Below, piece by piece: positions 56,722 to 64,000 of a DNA stretch of 64,000 bases. The notes under the pieces were generated by a model. The model had not been told where the DNA came from. It did no database searches and saw only the letters and a program-made list of their open reading frames with translations. The DNA is taken from NCBI RefSeq assembly GCF_029961765.1, contig NZ_CP124681.1, forward strand, positions 3,720,001 to 3,784,000. Direction: 5' to 3'. Position numbers and translations under genes: made by a program. The first letter of the stretch is position 1, and each line of letters begins with the position of its first letter. This DNA comes from Nocardioides sp. QY071. Lineage in GTDB: Bacteria > Actinomycetota > Actinomycetes > Propionibacteriales > Nocardioidaceae.

Positions 56722-57627
56722 TCACCCACCGGCCGGGGGATGCGCCAGGGGCACGTCGACCCGGGTGGCGAGCAGGACGGAGTCCCTGTGATCTCGCCGT
56801 TCAGCCTCCGCGTATCCCGGTGATACCGCAAGGAAGAGGGTGTGGCCGTCGGCACCGCCAAGAGACACGTCGAAGACGAGCCCGTCCGACATGCGAATCT
56901 CCTCCAGAACCTGTCCCCCGGGGGCAATTCGAAGGGCTCGCGCGTGGAACGCGTCAGCAATCCAAACGGCGCCTTCGGCGTCTGGTTCGGCGATGCCGTC
57001 GGGTGTGATCTCGAGCTGCGAGATGATCTCGGCGACCTCGCGCGACTCGGGCATCGGACCGAACTCCGCCCACGCGCGCCGGTTCGTCAGCTCACCGGCC
57101 GCGTCGACATCGAATGCTGTCATGCGATTCGCGAAGGTCTCGGCCAGAACGATCGTGTTGTCATGGAAGACAGTCCCGTTGGGGACCCAGACGTCGTCTG
57201 CCACGACACAGGTGGTGCCGTCGGGATCAACCCGGACCAGGACAGCAGCGTCGACCGGCGCGCCCAGGGCGATGTCGAACCCCATGCACCCGACCCAACA
57301 GCGGCCAAGAGGGTCGACGACCATATCGTTGATCATGAACTTCGCGGTACCACTGAGATCAGCATGCAGCACCATGGTCCCGTCGCTCTCACGGCGGAGG
57401 ATCAGCTGGTCCTTCATCGAGACCGCCAGAAGGCGCTTGTCCGGGAGGAAGCCCAAACCGGACGGATTGCCCGGGACGATGGCTTCCACCCGCTGGTCCC
57501 GACCGTCCTCGGTCACGCTGAGAACCCGCTGCGTGTAGCAGTCACTGACCCACAGGCGGCCATCGTGCCACCGAGAGCCCTCCAAGAAGCTAGCGCCGCC
57601 CAATACCTTGGTGAAGCTGCGATTCAC
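56722..57627 (-). CDS. SMP-30/gluconolactonase/LRE family protein
   Basis: A 301-aa beta-propeller. FLEGSRWHDGRLWVSDCYTQRVLSV carries the metal-ligand Glu; MINDMVVDPLGRCWVGCMGFD has the Asn; VPNGTVFHDNTIVLAETFANRMTAF and ITPDGIAEPDAEGAVWIADAF supply the remaining Asn/Asp ligands. A lactone hydrolase role is likely. GTG start 5 nt after the amidohydrolase stop; second member of this family in the window after 39296-40168. Confidence 0.85.
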   Translation of the reverse strand: MNRSFTKVLGGASFLEGSRWHDGRLWVSDCYTQRVLSVTEDGRDQRVEAIVPGNPSGLGFLPDKRLLAVSMKDQLILRRESDGTMVLHADLSGTAKFMINDMVVDPLGRCWVGCMGFDIALGAPVDAAVLVRVDPDGTTCVVADDVWVPNGTVFHDNTIVLAETFANRMTAFDVDAAGELTNRRAWAEFGPMPESREVAEIISQLEITPDGIAEPDAEGAVWIADAFHARALRIAPGGQVLEEIRMSDGLVFDVSLGGADGHTLFLAVSPGYAEAERRDHRDSVLLATRVDVPLAHPPAGG

Positions 57628-57632
57628 GATGT

Positions 57633-59060
57633 TCAGTCCTCGAAGTCGATGTCGTCATGGGGCCAACCAACCTTCGCGAGCAGATACTCGCGCGATGCGG
57701 CTACGGTCTGCCGGACCTGGTTGACGTCCACCCCGTGGAGCTGGCCGTTCCATTTCCGGACGCGGCCATTGACCAGGACGGTGTCGACCGAGCCGATCCC
57801 CGCGCCCTGCACGACCGAGGAGATGATGTTGCTCGGCGGATAGAGCTGGAGCCCTCCCGTGTCGAGCAAGATGATGTCTGCCCTTTTTCCAGGGGTGAGC
57901 GATCCAACGACCGATCCGAGCCCACAGTTGTCCGCCCCTTGCTGCGTAGCGGAGTACAAGATGTCGCGCAACGGTGCGCTCCTCGGACCGCCGCGATGCT
58001 CATCGATGCGCTGTGCCAGGTACAGGGCCCGCATCTCGCTGAACATGTCGATGTTGAACGTCATCGGGTTGTCGTTGCTGATGCCCGGCCTCAGGCCCTG
58101 TTGCACCCATTCGGTGTAGGGGACCTCTCCGAAGCGGAATTGCGTTTCGATACGAGGACAGACATCGACCTGGGCGCCGGAGTCGATGATGACCTGGCGC
58201 TGCTCCGGGGAGAAGAAGTTGGCGTGGTTGATGGTCTCCCGACCGTCCAGCCATCCCTTCTCGTAGTAGATGTCGACCGGATGCTTCTCCAGACCGCTGT
58301 CGAAGGTCACCCAGAGGTCGAGTTCCTTCCTGACCGCGGCCAGGTCGGCATCGAAGCCGTCGAACCCGACCGCGAAGAGTCGAAGTCCGTACATCGGGTC
58401 ATCGCTGGCGAAGTACTGCTCCCGCAGCCGCGCCGCGTCGCTCGGATGCTGCTCGGACCAGGCACCCGAGCGGGGAGCACCGACGGCGTGGATTCCACGC
58501 CCACCAGCCGCGAAGAGCGCCTCGACGGCCGCGTCCGAGTGCTCCGGCGATCGTGCGTTGTGCATGTTGTCGATGACCGTGGTGATGCCGCCCTCGAGCG
58601 CGTTCAGGAGCGACAGGAGTGTCCCAGCGTAGATGTCCTCGGGGCGGCATGCGGGTGCAAAGAGCCGGTGGGCCGCATACATATAGCTGCGACTGGTGGA
58701 GGGGGCGTCCCCGATGGGGTCGTCTGTCGTCTGGGGCACATTCTCAGGGATGATCCGGCCCAAGGCGCCCTCCCAACAATGGATATGCGGGTCACAGAAG
58801 CCGGGCATGACGATTCGTTGTGACGCGTCGATCACTACGGCGTCTGAGATATCCAGGTCGACCCCCACCTCGGCGATCCGATCGCCGACGATGAGCACGT
58901 CGCCGACCGCGAAGTCGCCGACCGCGTCGTCCATCGACAAGACGGCCCCGCCCCGGATGACCAGCCGCTGCGCGGGATCGACCACAGTTGATGCCGCATG
59001 ACTCGCAAGCAGCAGATCCAGTCCGCGCTGCTCGTCCGCGTGGTCGTTATGAAGACTCAT
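57633..59060 (-). CDS. amidohydrolase family protein (cytosine deaminase/TRZ-ATZ type)
   Basis: A 475-aa metal-dependent hydrolase. GFCDPHIHCWEGALGRI gives the HxH metal pair, TINHANFF a further His, and PGISNDNPM the metal-binding Asp of the deaminase/chlorohydrolase branch. A C-terminal LTPGKRADIILLD strand is family typical. The His expected after the second helix (usually in an H-x-x-E context) is in the VTFDSGLEKHPVD region. It likely hydrolyses an amide, amidine or C-N bond of a ring. Heads the minus-strand run to the lactonase; divergent from lysR. Confidence 0.83.
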   Translation of the reverse strand: MSLHNDHADEQRGLDLLLASHAASTVVDPAQRLVIRGGAVLSMDDAVGDFAVGDVLIVGDRIAEVGVDLDISDAVVIDASQRIVMPGFCDPHIHCWEGALGRIIPENVPQTTDDPIGDAPSTSRSYMYAAHRLFAPACRPEDIYAGTLLSLLNALEGGITTVIDNMHNARSPEHSDAAVEALFAAGGRGIHAVGAPRSGAWSEQHPSDAARLREQYFASDDPMYGLRLFAVGFDGFDADLAAVRKELDLWVTFDSGLEKHPVDIYYEKGWLDGRETINHANFFSPEQRQVIIDSGAQVDVCPRIETQFRFGEVPYTEWVQQGLRPGISNDNPMTFNIDMFSEMRALYLAQRIDEHRGGPRSAPLRDILYSATQQGADNCGLGSVVGSLTPGKRADIILLDTGGLQLYPPSNIISSVVQGAGIGSVDTVLVNGRVRKWNGQLHGVDVNQVRQTVAASREYLLAKVGWPHDDIDFED

Positions 59061-59251
59061 CTCACCTCAATTTCGTCGGATCCGCGACGCTGGAAGTCCC
59101 GGAAGTGCGGACCTTTGAAACCTAGGTGCGTGTCGTTCGTCACGCCAATGTCGAATCGTGATGCCGGTCAGTCCCGGGTGGCATACCACGACCGCGTGTG
59201 CGCGCCGGAGGAGTGTGCTTTCGTAGACCGACACCTGACCCGGAGGCACTG

Positions 59252-60214
59252 TTGGAGCTCAGACAGTTCGAATACTTCTCGGCCATCGTTCGCGACGGCA
59301 GCTTCAGTCGCGCGGCCCGAACGCTGCACGTCAGCCAGCCCGCCTTGAGCAAACAGATCCAGTCACTCGAGCACGAACTGGGCGTCGTCCTGCTCGACCG
59401 GATCCCGAACGGCGTTCGGCCTACCGAGGCCGGCCGACGACTCGCGGAGATGTGCGATGTGATCGTCGGCTACATCGACCAGATCAAGCCCGCCGTCCGC
59501 GCTGCTTCCCATCAGCTGGGTGGCAACGTCACGCTCGGGCTGTCTCCTTCGCTGGTGCCCGCTCTGGCGGAGCACGTCCATACCACGCTCGCCGCGCTGC
59601 ACCCCGGGCTGCACATACAGATCGTCGAATCACTTCCCATGTTCGTGACCGACTGGATAGACGCGGGGCGGATCGACATCGGGGTGTTCCGGCGCTGGCC
59701 AGCCCTCAGCGGAATGACGCGCCTGGACTTCACCGACATCGGATCCGATGAGGTGATGCTGGTCGGTACGTCGAGCATGTTGCGCGGGCATCCCAGCCCG
59801 ACCGCCTCGGCCGAGGACGTCGGCTCCTTGCCGATCGTCATGACGCCCGCGTTCAAGCAACTCGTGTGGACGCGCCTGGGGCTGACCGAGAGCTCGCCGA
59901 CGAACACCTCGGAGATCGACTCGATCAATCTGCTCAAGGCCTTGGTGGTGCGCGGCGACTACTGCTCAGCGATGCCCTGGAACTTCGTGCGACATGAGAT
60001 CTCGACGGGCTTGCTCGAAGCGCGTCCCTTTGATCCGTCGGTTCGAAGCCATGTCGTGTCGGCCACCCGGGCAGGGCGACGTGCTTCGTCCCCGGCGATC
60101 GCAGCCGTGATCGAGGTGTGTCGCGACCGCCTCGATGAGCTCACGAGGAGCCGGCTCAGTCCCCCGAGTCCCTCCTCAGATCCCGAGCCAGCCGAGCGCG
60201 TTGTCGGTCAGTAG
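59252..60214 (+). CDS. LysR family transcriptional regulator
   Basis: A 320-aa regulator. MELRQFEYFSAIVRDGSFSRAARTLHVSQPALSKQIQSLEHELGVVLLDRI is a textbook LysR helix-turn-helix, followed by a type 2 periplasmic-binding fold effector domain. TTG 59252 has GGAGG 5 nt upstream and places the conserved LELRQF at the N-terminus. Divergent from the amidohydrolase-lactonase operon, which it probably activates; I could not single out a T-N11-A site. Its 3' end overlaps the convergent gene by 39 nt. Confidence 0.88.
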   Translation: MELRQFEYFSAIVRDGSFSRAARTLHVSQPALSKQIQSLEHELGVVLLDRIPNGVRPTEAGRRLAEMCDVIVGYIDQIKPAVRAASHQLGGNVTLGLSPSLVPALAEHVHTTLAALHPGLHIQIVESLPMFVTDWIDAGRIDIGVFRRWPALSGMTRLDFTDIGSDEVMLVGTSSMLRGHPSPTASAEDVGSLPIVMTPAFKQLVWTRLGLTESSPTNTSEIDSINLLKALVVRGDYCSAMPWNFVRHEISTGLLEARPFDPSVRSHVVSATRAGRRASSPAIAAVIEVCRDRLDELTRSRLSPPSPSSDPEPAERVVGQ

Positions 60215-61153
60215 GGCGGCGGTGTCCTCACTGCCGCGCACGATCGCTCCGACCATCTCGGTAGGGAGGAACGGGCAATCACTGCCGAGCACTATCCGGT
60301 CGTCGCCGAACCGGTGACGCAGCAACGTCAGGTGTTCGACGTCAAGGACGAGCGTGTCCACGTAGAGGCGACGAGCGAGCATGTCCCAGCGGGTCCCCTC
60401 CGCCGGGTCACTGACCGTGCCGCCGAGGTCGCGCAATCGCGGGTAGACCCACGGAAAGGTTCCGCCACCGTGTGCCAGCGCCACCCGAAGGAGTGGATAC
60501 CGCTCGAGCACGCCCCCGAACACGAGGGCCGTCGCGGCGAGCGATGTGTCCGTGAGCATGCCGAGGCCCATGTCGAGCCGGAGACCTGAGCGGCGGATGA
60601 CACCCCGCCCTCCCGCGACAGGGTGCACGAAGATGCACAGGCCCGCCTGCTCGCATTCTCTCCACAAGCCATCCAGATCGGGGTCATCCAGATCCAGATC
60701 GCCCTGGCGGCTGCCGACCTCGATGCCACGCAGCTCGAGCCGCACGCACTGTTCGAGGTCTCTGCGCCACCCTTGTCGCGAGACGCAGCCCAAGCCGATG
60801 AGGCGACCGCCAGCGGCGGCGCACGAGCTCGCAATCGAGTCGTTGACCAGCTGCGCGTACGGAGGATCAGCCGTCCAGGCATGCTCCATGACCGCCGGCA
60901 CCGGCGAGATCACCTGGCGGGAGATCGAAGCACGGTCAAGTTCTCTGAGCCGATCCTCGACGGACCACATCACCGAGGACACCCGCCGCGGGACACCTTG
61001 ACCTCCAGCCGGGTGAAGGAGGCCTTCCGTGGCGTTCACGGTCTGCAGTCGAGGACTCCCGCCGTGGAAGACCTCCGGGTCCATCTGGTGCGCGTGGACA
61101 TCGACGACTCCGGGAGCACGCTGCGCTCGCGGAACTGGTCCAGAGCGCGTCAC
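60176..61153 (-). CDS. amidohydrolase-2 family protein (ACMSD-like decarboxylase/hydrolase)
   Basis: A 325-aa TIM-barrel metalloenzyme. VVDVHAHQ (HxH), IFVHPVAGG, VALAHGGGTFPW and VLGSDCPFLPTE give the metal His/Asp set of the ACMSD branch, whose members decarboxylate aromatic or muconate-type acids or hydrolyse C-C bonds. The operon order epimerase-like, FAH family, ACMSD-like suggests late steps of an aromatic or cyclic acid route. Start 7 nt after the FAH-family gene. Confidence 0.85.
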   Translation of the reverse strand: MTRSGPVPRAQRAPGVVDVHAHQMDPEVFHGGSPRLQTVNATEGLLHPAGGQGVPRRVSSVMWSVEDRLRELDRASISRQVISPVPAVMEHAWTADPPYAQLVNDSIASSCAAAGGRLIGLGCVSRQGWRRDLEQCVRLELRGIEVGSRQGDLDLDDPDLDGLWRECEQAGLCIFVHPVAGGRGVIRRSGLRLDMGLGMLTDTSLAATALVFGGVLERYPLLRVALAHGGGTFPWVYPRLRDLGGTVSDPAEGTRWDMLARRLYVDTLVLDVEHLTLLRHRFGDDRIVLGSDCPFLPTEMVGAIVRGSEDTAALLTDNALGWLGI

Positions 61154-61160
61154 CGACGGC

Positions 61161-62078
61161 CTAGCTTCCGTAGGCGACGATCGTGGTCGTCATGTCGCCG
61201 AGCGCCTCGACCGACACGCTCACCACATCGCCGGGCTGCAACGACTCATGTGCGTCCGAGCCGTGGCGGCCCCACATCTCCGCGAGGCACCCTCCCCCGC
61301 ACGTGCCCGAGCCCAGCACGTCCCCGGGCCTGACCTCAGTGCCTCGGCTTGCGTGCTCGATCATCTGGCCGAAGGAGAAATGCATCGAACTCAAACTGTC
61401 GCGGCCGATCGTCTCCCCGTTGATCCTCGCGACCATCTCCAAGTCGTAGGAGTTCCCCGATCGATACTGGTCGAGCTCGTCCGGGGTGACCAGCGTCGGA
61501 CCGAGTGAGATCGAGGTGTCCTTCCCCTTGGCCGGTCCCAGGCCGACGGCCATCTCATGGAACTGCAGGTCTCGTGCCGACCAGTCGTTCAGGATGCAGA
61601 ACCCGGCAATGTGCTCGTCAGCGGACGCGGCATCGATGTCGCGGCCTCCGCGACCGATGATCGCGGCCACCTCGAGCTCGAGATCCAACCGCTGGGAGCC
61701 CGGTGGAATGGGGATGTCGTCGAGCGGCCCACGGATCGCGTAGGGATTGGTGAAATAGAAGGTCGGAATCTCGTACCACGCAGCCGGGACCGTGGCGCCC
61801 GGGTCGACGGCCAACATCGACCCGGCGTAGTGCTGTTCGAATGTCACGAAGTCACGCACGGTGGGTGGATCGGGAATCGGAGCGATCAGACCTGCGTCGG
61901 CGATCGCGATGACCTGTCGTGGATCGTTGAGCGCTTCCTCTCCAGCGGCGCGCAGCTTCTCTCCGTCGTCGCCCAAGAGGCTGAGCAGACTCACCCCGGG
62001 CTCAAAGCCGTGGATCCGGTCCTGAACCACTACTCCGGCCCGTCGTTCGCCGTCGAGGAGGTAGCTGACGAAGCGCAT
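61161..62078 (-). CDS. fumarylacetoacetate hydrolase family protein
   Basis: A 305-aa FAH-fold enzyme. FVTFEQHYAGS, IRGPLDDIPIPPGSQRLDLELEVAAIIGRGGRDI (Glu-x-Glu metal ligands), CILNDWSARDLQFHEM and KGKDTSISLGPTLVTPDEL are diagnostic. The family cleaves C-C bonds of acylpyruvates or decarboxylates or hydrates oxo acids. ATG 62078 has GGGGA 6 nt upstream and begins one base past the previous stop. Confidence 0.88.
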   Translation of the reverse strand: MRFVSYLLDGERRAGVVVQDRIHGFEPGVSLLSLLGDDGEKLRAAGEEALNDPRQVIAIADAGLIAPIPDPPTVRDFVTFEQHYAGSMLAVDPGATVPAAWYEIPTFYFTNPYAIRGPLDDIPIPPGSQRLDLELEVAAIIGRGGRDIDAASADEHIAGFCILNDWSARDLQFHEMAVGLGPAKGKDTSISLGPTLVTPDELDQYRSGNSYDLEMVARINGETIGRDSLSSMHFSFGQMIEHASRGTEVRPGDVLGSGTCGGGCLAEMWGRHGSDAHESLQPGDVVSVSVEALGDMTTTIVAYGS

Positions 62079-62079
62079 G

Positions 62080-62991
62080 TCAAATCCCCGGAGCCGGCGT
62101 GTAGACGCCGTCATCGATGTCTTGCAGTAGCGAGGGACCAACCGGCTTCCAGCCGTACCGCGCCTGCGTCGCGTCGCTGGACACGACCGCGCCGAGGGTG
62201 AAGAACGGACCTGCCGGCCCGAAGTGTTCCGTTGCCTCTTCGGGCTCGATCCGCTTCAGCGGCACATCGAGCTGACGAGCCACCGCCTCGGAGATCTGCT
62301 TGAAAGGCACGTTCTCTGCGCAGGCGTGAAGCACCGACCCACCGGGCCCCGGGTTCTCGATCGCTGTCCGGAACAGCGACGCGGCATCACTTCGATGCAC
62401 CGCCGGCCAGTGATGGCTGCCGTCCTCGACGAACGCGGCAACACCGCGCTCGATGGCAGATTCGACGTAGCTGGTGATGAATCCCCAATCACCACCGGCA
62501 CCATGGACGGTGGGGGCCATCCGAATCACGGACGTTCGCACACCTGTCTGTTCGGCAAGCTGCTTGGAGAGCAGCTCGGCCTTGTGGCGGGGCGGCAACC
62601 ACGAATCGGCGTCCAGCAGGTCATCCTCGGTCGCCACCCGGTGCGTCGGCAGACCGAGCAGCCCGGACGCGAAGATGACAGGAACCTCAGTCCCGCCGAA
62701 CTCCTCGGCGAACGCGCGCAATGCCGCTCGATCCACCTCGCCCGCTGCACCCATACGCGAGAAGTCGTGGTCATAGGCCAGATGAATGACCGCGTCGGCT
62801 CCACGAGCACCTGCGCGCAGGCTCTCGAGATCGGTCAGGTCCCCCGCGACGGGCGCGACCCCAGCCGCCACGAGCCTCTCCGCGGTAGCCGTCGTTCTTG
62901 CCAGACCCACCACGTCGTGTCCGGCATTCAGCAACTCGGGGACCACCGCGGATCCCACCCACCCCGACGCCCCTGTGAGAAACACCCGCAT
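62080..62991 (-). CDS. NAD(P)-dependent epimerase/dehydratase family protein (extended SDR)
   Basis: A 303-aa extended SDR. MRVFLTGASGWVGSAVVPELL is the Rossmann motif, followed by VAGDLTDLESLRAGARGADAVIHLA and an atypical active site (APTVHGAGGDWGFI...; no clear YxxxK), as in the actinobacterial reductase-like subgroup. It could reduce a carbonyl or act on a sugar-like or lactone substrate. First of three coupled genes with FAH- and ACMSD-type enzymes. Confidence 0.78.
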   Translation of the reverse strand: MRVFLTGASGWVGSAVVPELLNAGHDVVGLARTTATAERLVAAGVAPVAGDLTDLESLRAGARGADAVIHLAYDHDFSRMGAAGEVDRAALRAFAEEFGGTEVPVIFASGLLGLPTHRVATEDDLLDADSWLPPRHKAELLSKQLAEQTGVRTSVIRMAPTVHGAGGDWGFITSYVESAIERGVAAFVEDGSHHWPAVHRSDAASLFRTAIENPGPGGSVLHACAENVPFKQISEAVARQLDVPLKRIEPEEATEHFGPAGPFFTLGAVVSSDATQARYGWKPVGPSLLQDIDDGVYTPAPGI

Positions 62992-63061
62992 GTCTCGTCC
63001 TAACTTCGATTGATCGACCTGTGATTTCGGCGGGTGCGCCCCGCGTCCAACGAGTGATGCC

Positions 63062-63901
63062 TCACGTGTAGTTCGCTGCGTACCCTGCGCCGACCTCGAG
63101 AGTTCCCCCCGAGATGTAACGCGCGTCGTCCGAGGCCAAGAACACCGCCGCCGCCGCGACGTCCTCCGGCGGGAGTACCGAGATCGGCATGTGGTGCAAC
63201 CCCAGCTCCAGCACCTTGCGATCGACGTCGGCGTCAGTGGGATCCTCGAGCTCCGGGTTCCACAGCCTGCGAAGGTGGTCGTTGCGAATGATCGGCGTGT
63301 CGACCATGCCCGGGTTGAGAACGTTCACCGTGATCCCGTAAGGACCCAGTTCCTTGGCAGCCGACTTGGCCAACCCGATGACGCCCCACTTGGCGGCTGT
63401 GTAGGCGGACATCTGAGCCGTACCGTGCCTACCCATTCCCGAAGCGGTCGCGATGATGCGTCCTGACCTCTGAGCCATGAGGTGCGGGGCGACAGCCTTG
63501 ACCGCGTTGAAGACACCCGTCAGGACCGTGTCGACCACGGTCGCCCATTGGCGGACCTCCAGGTCCACGATCGACCCGGCCGCGAACGTTCCTGCGTTGG
63601 CCACCAAGATGTCGAGCCGACCCAGCTCCGCCACAGCGGCGTTCGCAACATCCTCGAGCTCGTCGAACTCTCGCACGTCGGCCACGCGGGCCACGCACTG
63701 CTGGCCGGTTGCCCGCACGAGCGCCGCCGTCTCGGCGAGGTCGTCAGGCGAGTTCATCGGATACGGAATACCGTCGACTTGGAAGTCGATGTCGCAGATC
63801 ACGACGTCGGCGCCTTCGCGTGCCATGGCAACCGCGTGCGCTCGCCCCATGCCGCGGCCGCCGCCGGTGATGAGAGCAACCCGACCGTCTAGCTTTCCCA
63901 T
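63062..63901 (-). CDS. mycofactocin-type short-chain dehydrogenase
   Basis: A 279-aa SDR. TGGGRGMGRAHAVAMAREGADVVICDIDF followed by the YPMNSPDDLAETAALV insert, LVANAGTF, a TASGMGRHG catalytic Ser region and YTAAKWG fit the mycofactocin-coupled subfamily (as for 19932-20798). AAAGGAG lies 8 nt before ATG 63901. Likely oxidises a secondary or primary alcohol intermediate; acts with the partial SDR upstream. Confidence 0.83.
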   Translation of the reverse strand: MGKLDGRVALITGGGRGMGRAHAVAMAREGADVVICDIDFQVDGIPYPMNSPDDLAETAALVRATGQQCVARVADVREFDELEDVANAAVAELGRLDILVANAGTFAAGSIVDLEVRQWATVVDTVLTGVFNAVKAVAPHLMAQRSGRIIATASGMGRHGTAQMSAYTAAKWGVIGLAKSAAKELGPYGITVNVLNPGMVDTPIIRNDHLRRLWNPELEDPTDADVDRKVLELGLHHMPISVLPPEDVAAAAVFLASDDARYISGGTLEVGAGYAANYT

Positions 63902-63929
63902 GCAGCTGTCTCCTTTCCGGAATCGTGCC

Positions 63930-64000
63930 TCAGCGAGCTGACATGCCACTGTCGGCGGCGAGAACCTGACCGGTGATCTGGTCCGCGTTGTCCGAGGCAA
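63930..64000 (-). CDS. short-chain dehydrogenase, C-terminal end (runs off window end)
   Basis: The last 22 codons of an SDR: minus-strand frame reads ASDNADQITGQVLAADSGM-type ending, then Ser-Ala-Arg-stop. The ITGQVLxxDSGM pattern is the standard SDR C-terminus. It ends 28 nt before the next gene, so the two are co-transcribed. Confidence 0.65.
   Translation of the reverse strand, partial: ASDNADQITGQVLAADSGMSAR

Noticed and set aside
59061..59251. A specific LysR T-N11-A binding site
   Set aside because: Several weak T-N11-A matches occur; none stands out enough to annotate.

Overview
The window is a 64 kb piece of a high-GC actinobacterial chromosome. GTG and TTG starts, purine-rich ribosome binding sites, stop/start overlaps, many TetR regulators, mycofactocin-type short-chain dehydrogenases and EthR-like repressors all point that way. 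Nocardioidaceae or a similar soil group is my guess, not a demonstrated placement. Almost every gene is catabolic, transport or regulatory. I saw no rRNA, tRNA, CRISPR array, transposase or phage gene.

Layout. 0-6 kb (minus): a peptide/nickel-type ABC importer (binding protein, permease, fused permease-ATPase, ATPase), followed by the start of a PucR-like regulator. 6.1-11.4 kb (plus): a divergent, tightly overlapping operon of tetR, amidase, two hydrolases and an acyl-CoA/AMP ligase, with two overlapping palindromic operators in front. 11.4-14.7 kb (minus): a double-domain TetR and a hydroxyacyl-CoA dehydrogenase/SCP2-type thiolase pair. 15-16.4 kb: a 5'-truncated sugar-type binding protein gene and an HxlR regulator. 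16.6-19.1 kb: a ferrous iron operon, feoA-feoB, with FeoB split into two proteins. 19.2-27.1 kb: two nearly identical EthR-like tetR genes in direct orientation, bracketing a module with a mycofactocin-type SDR, a VOC protein, an MMSDH-like aldehyde dehydrogenase, a cupin, a DUF3237 protein, an HSL-type hydrolase and an MDR reductase.

27.1-49.2 kb is a large CoA-ester degradation cluster. It has a branched-chain-amino-acid-type ABC importer with a LivM-LivG fusion, a pair of MaoC-like proteins, a TetR, a quinone-oxidoreductase-like MDR, an ACAD11-like acyl-CoA dehydrogenase, a CoA-transferase, two crotonases, a phosphotransferase, an SMP-30 type lactonase, a CoA ligase, a BadH-like SDR, a second acyl-CoA dehydrogenase, PadR, and a FadH-like dienoyl-CoA reductase. 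Three minus-strand operons of this cluster share a 19-bp promoter-proximal motif, so it is probably one regulon. Lactonase, CoA ligase, kinase and ACAD11-like dehydrogenase together suggest, by analogy with the levulinate (lva) route, degradation of a lactone or 4-hydroxy acid through a phosphoacyl-CoA. BadH similarity also leaves an alicyclic acid possible.

49.3-53.1 kb is a ribose-type ABC importer whose binding protein is a paralogue of the truncated gene at 15 kb. 53.3-64 kb is another catabolic block: AMP ligase, cupin, MDR, SMP-30 lactonase, a metal-dependent deaminase-type amidohydrolase, a divergent LysR, an ACMSD-type amidohydrolase, an FAH-family hydrolase, a nucleoside-sugar-epimerase-like reductase, and two short-chain dehydrogenases, the last running off the window edge. 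The substrate is unknown.
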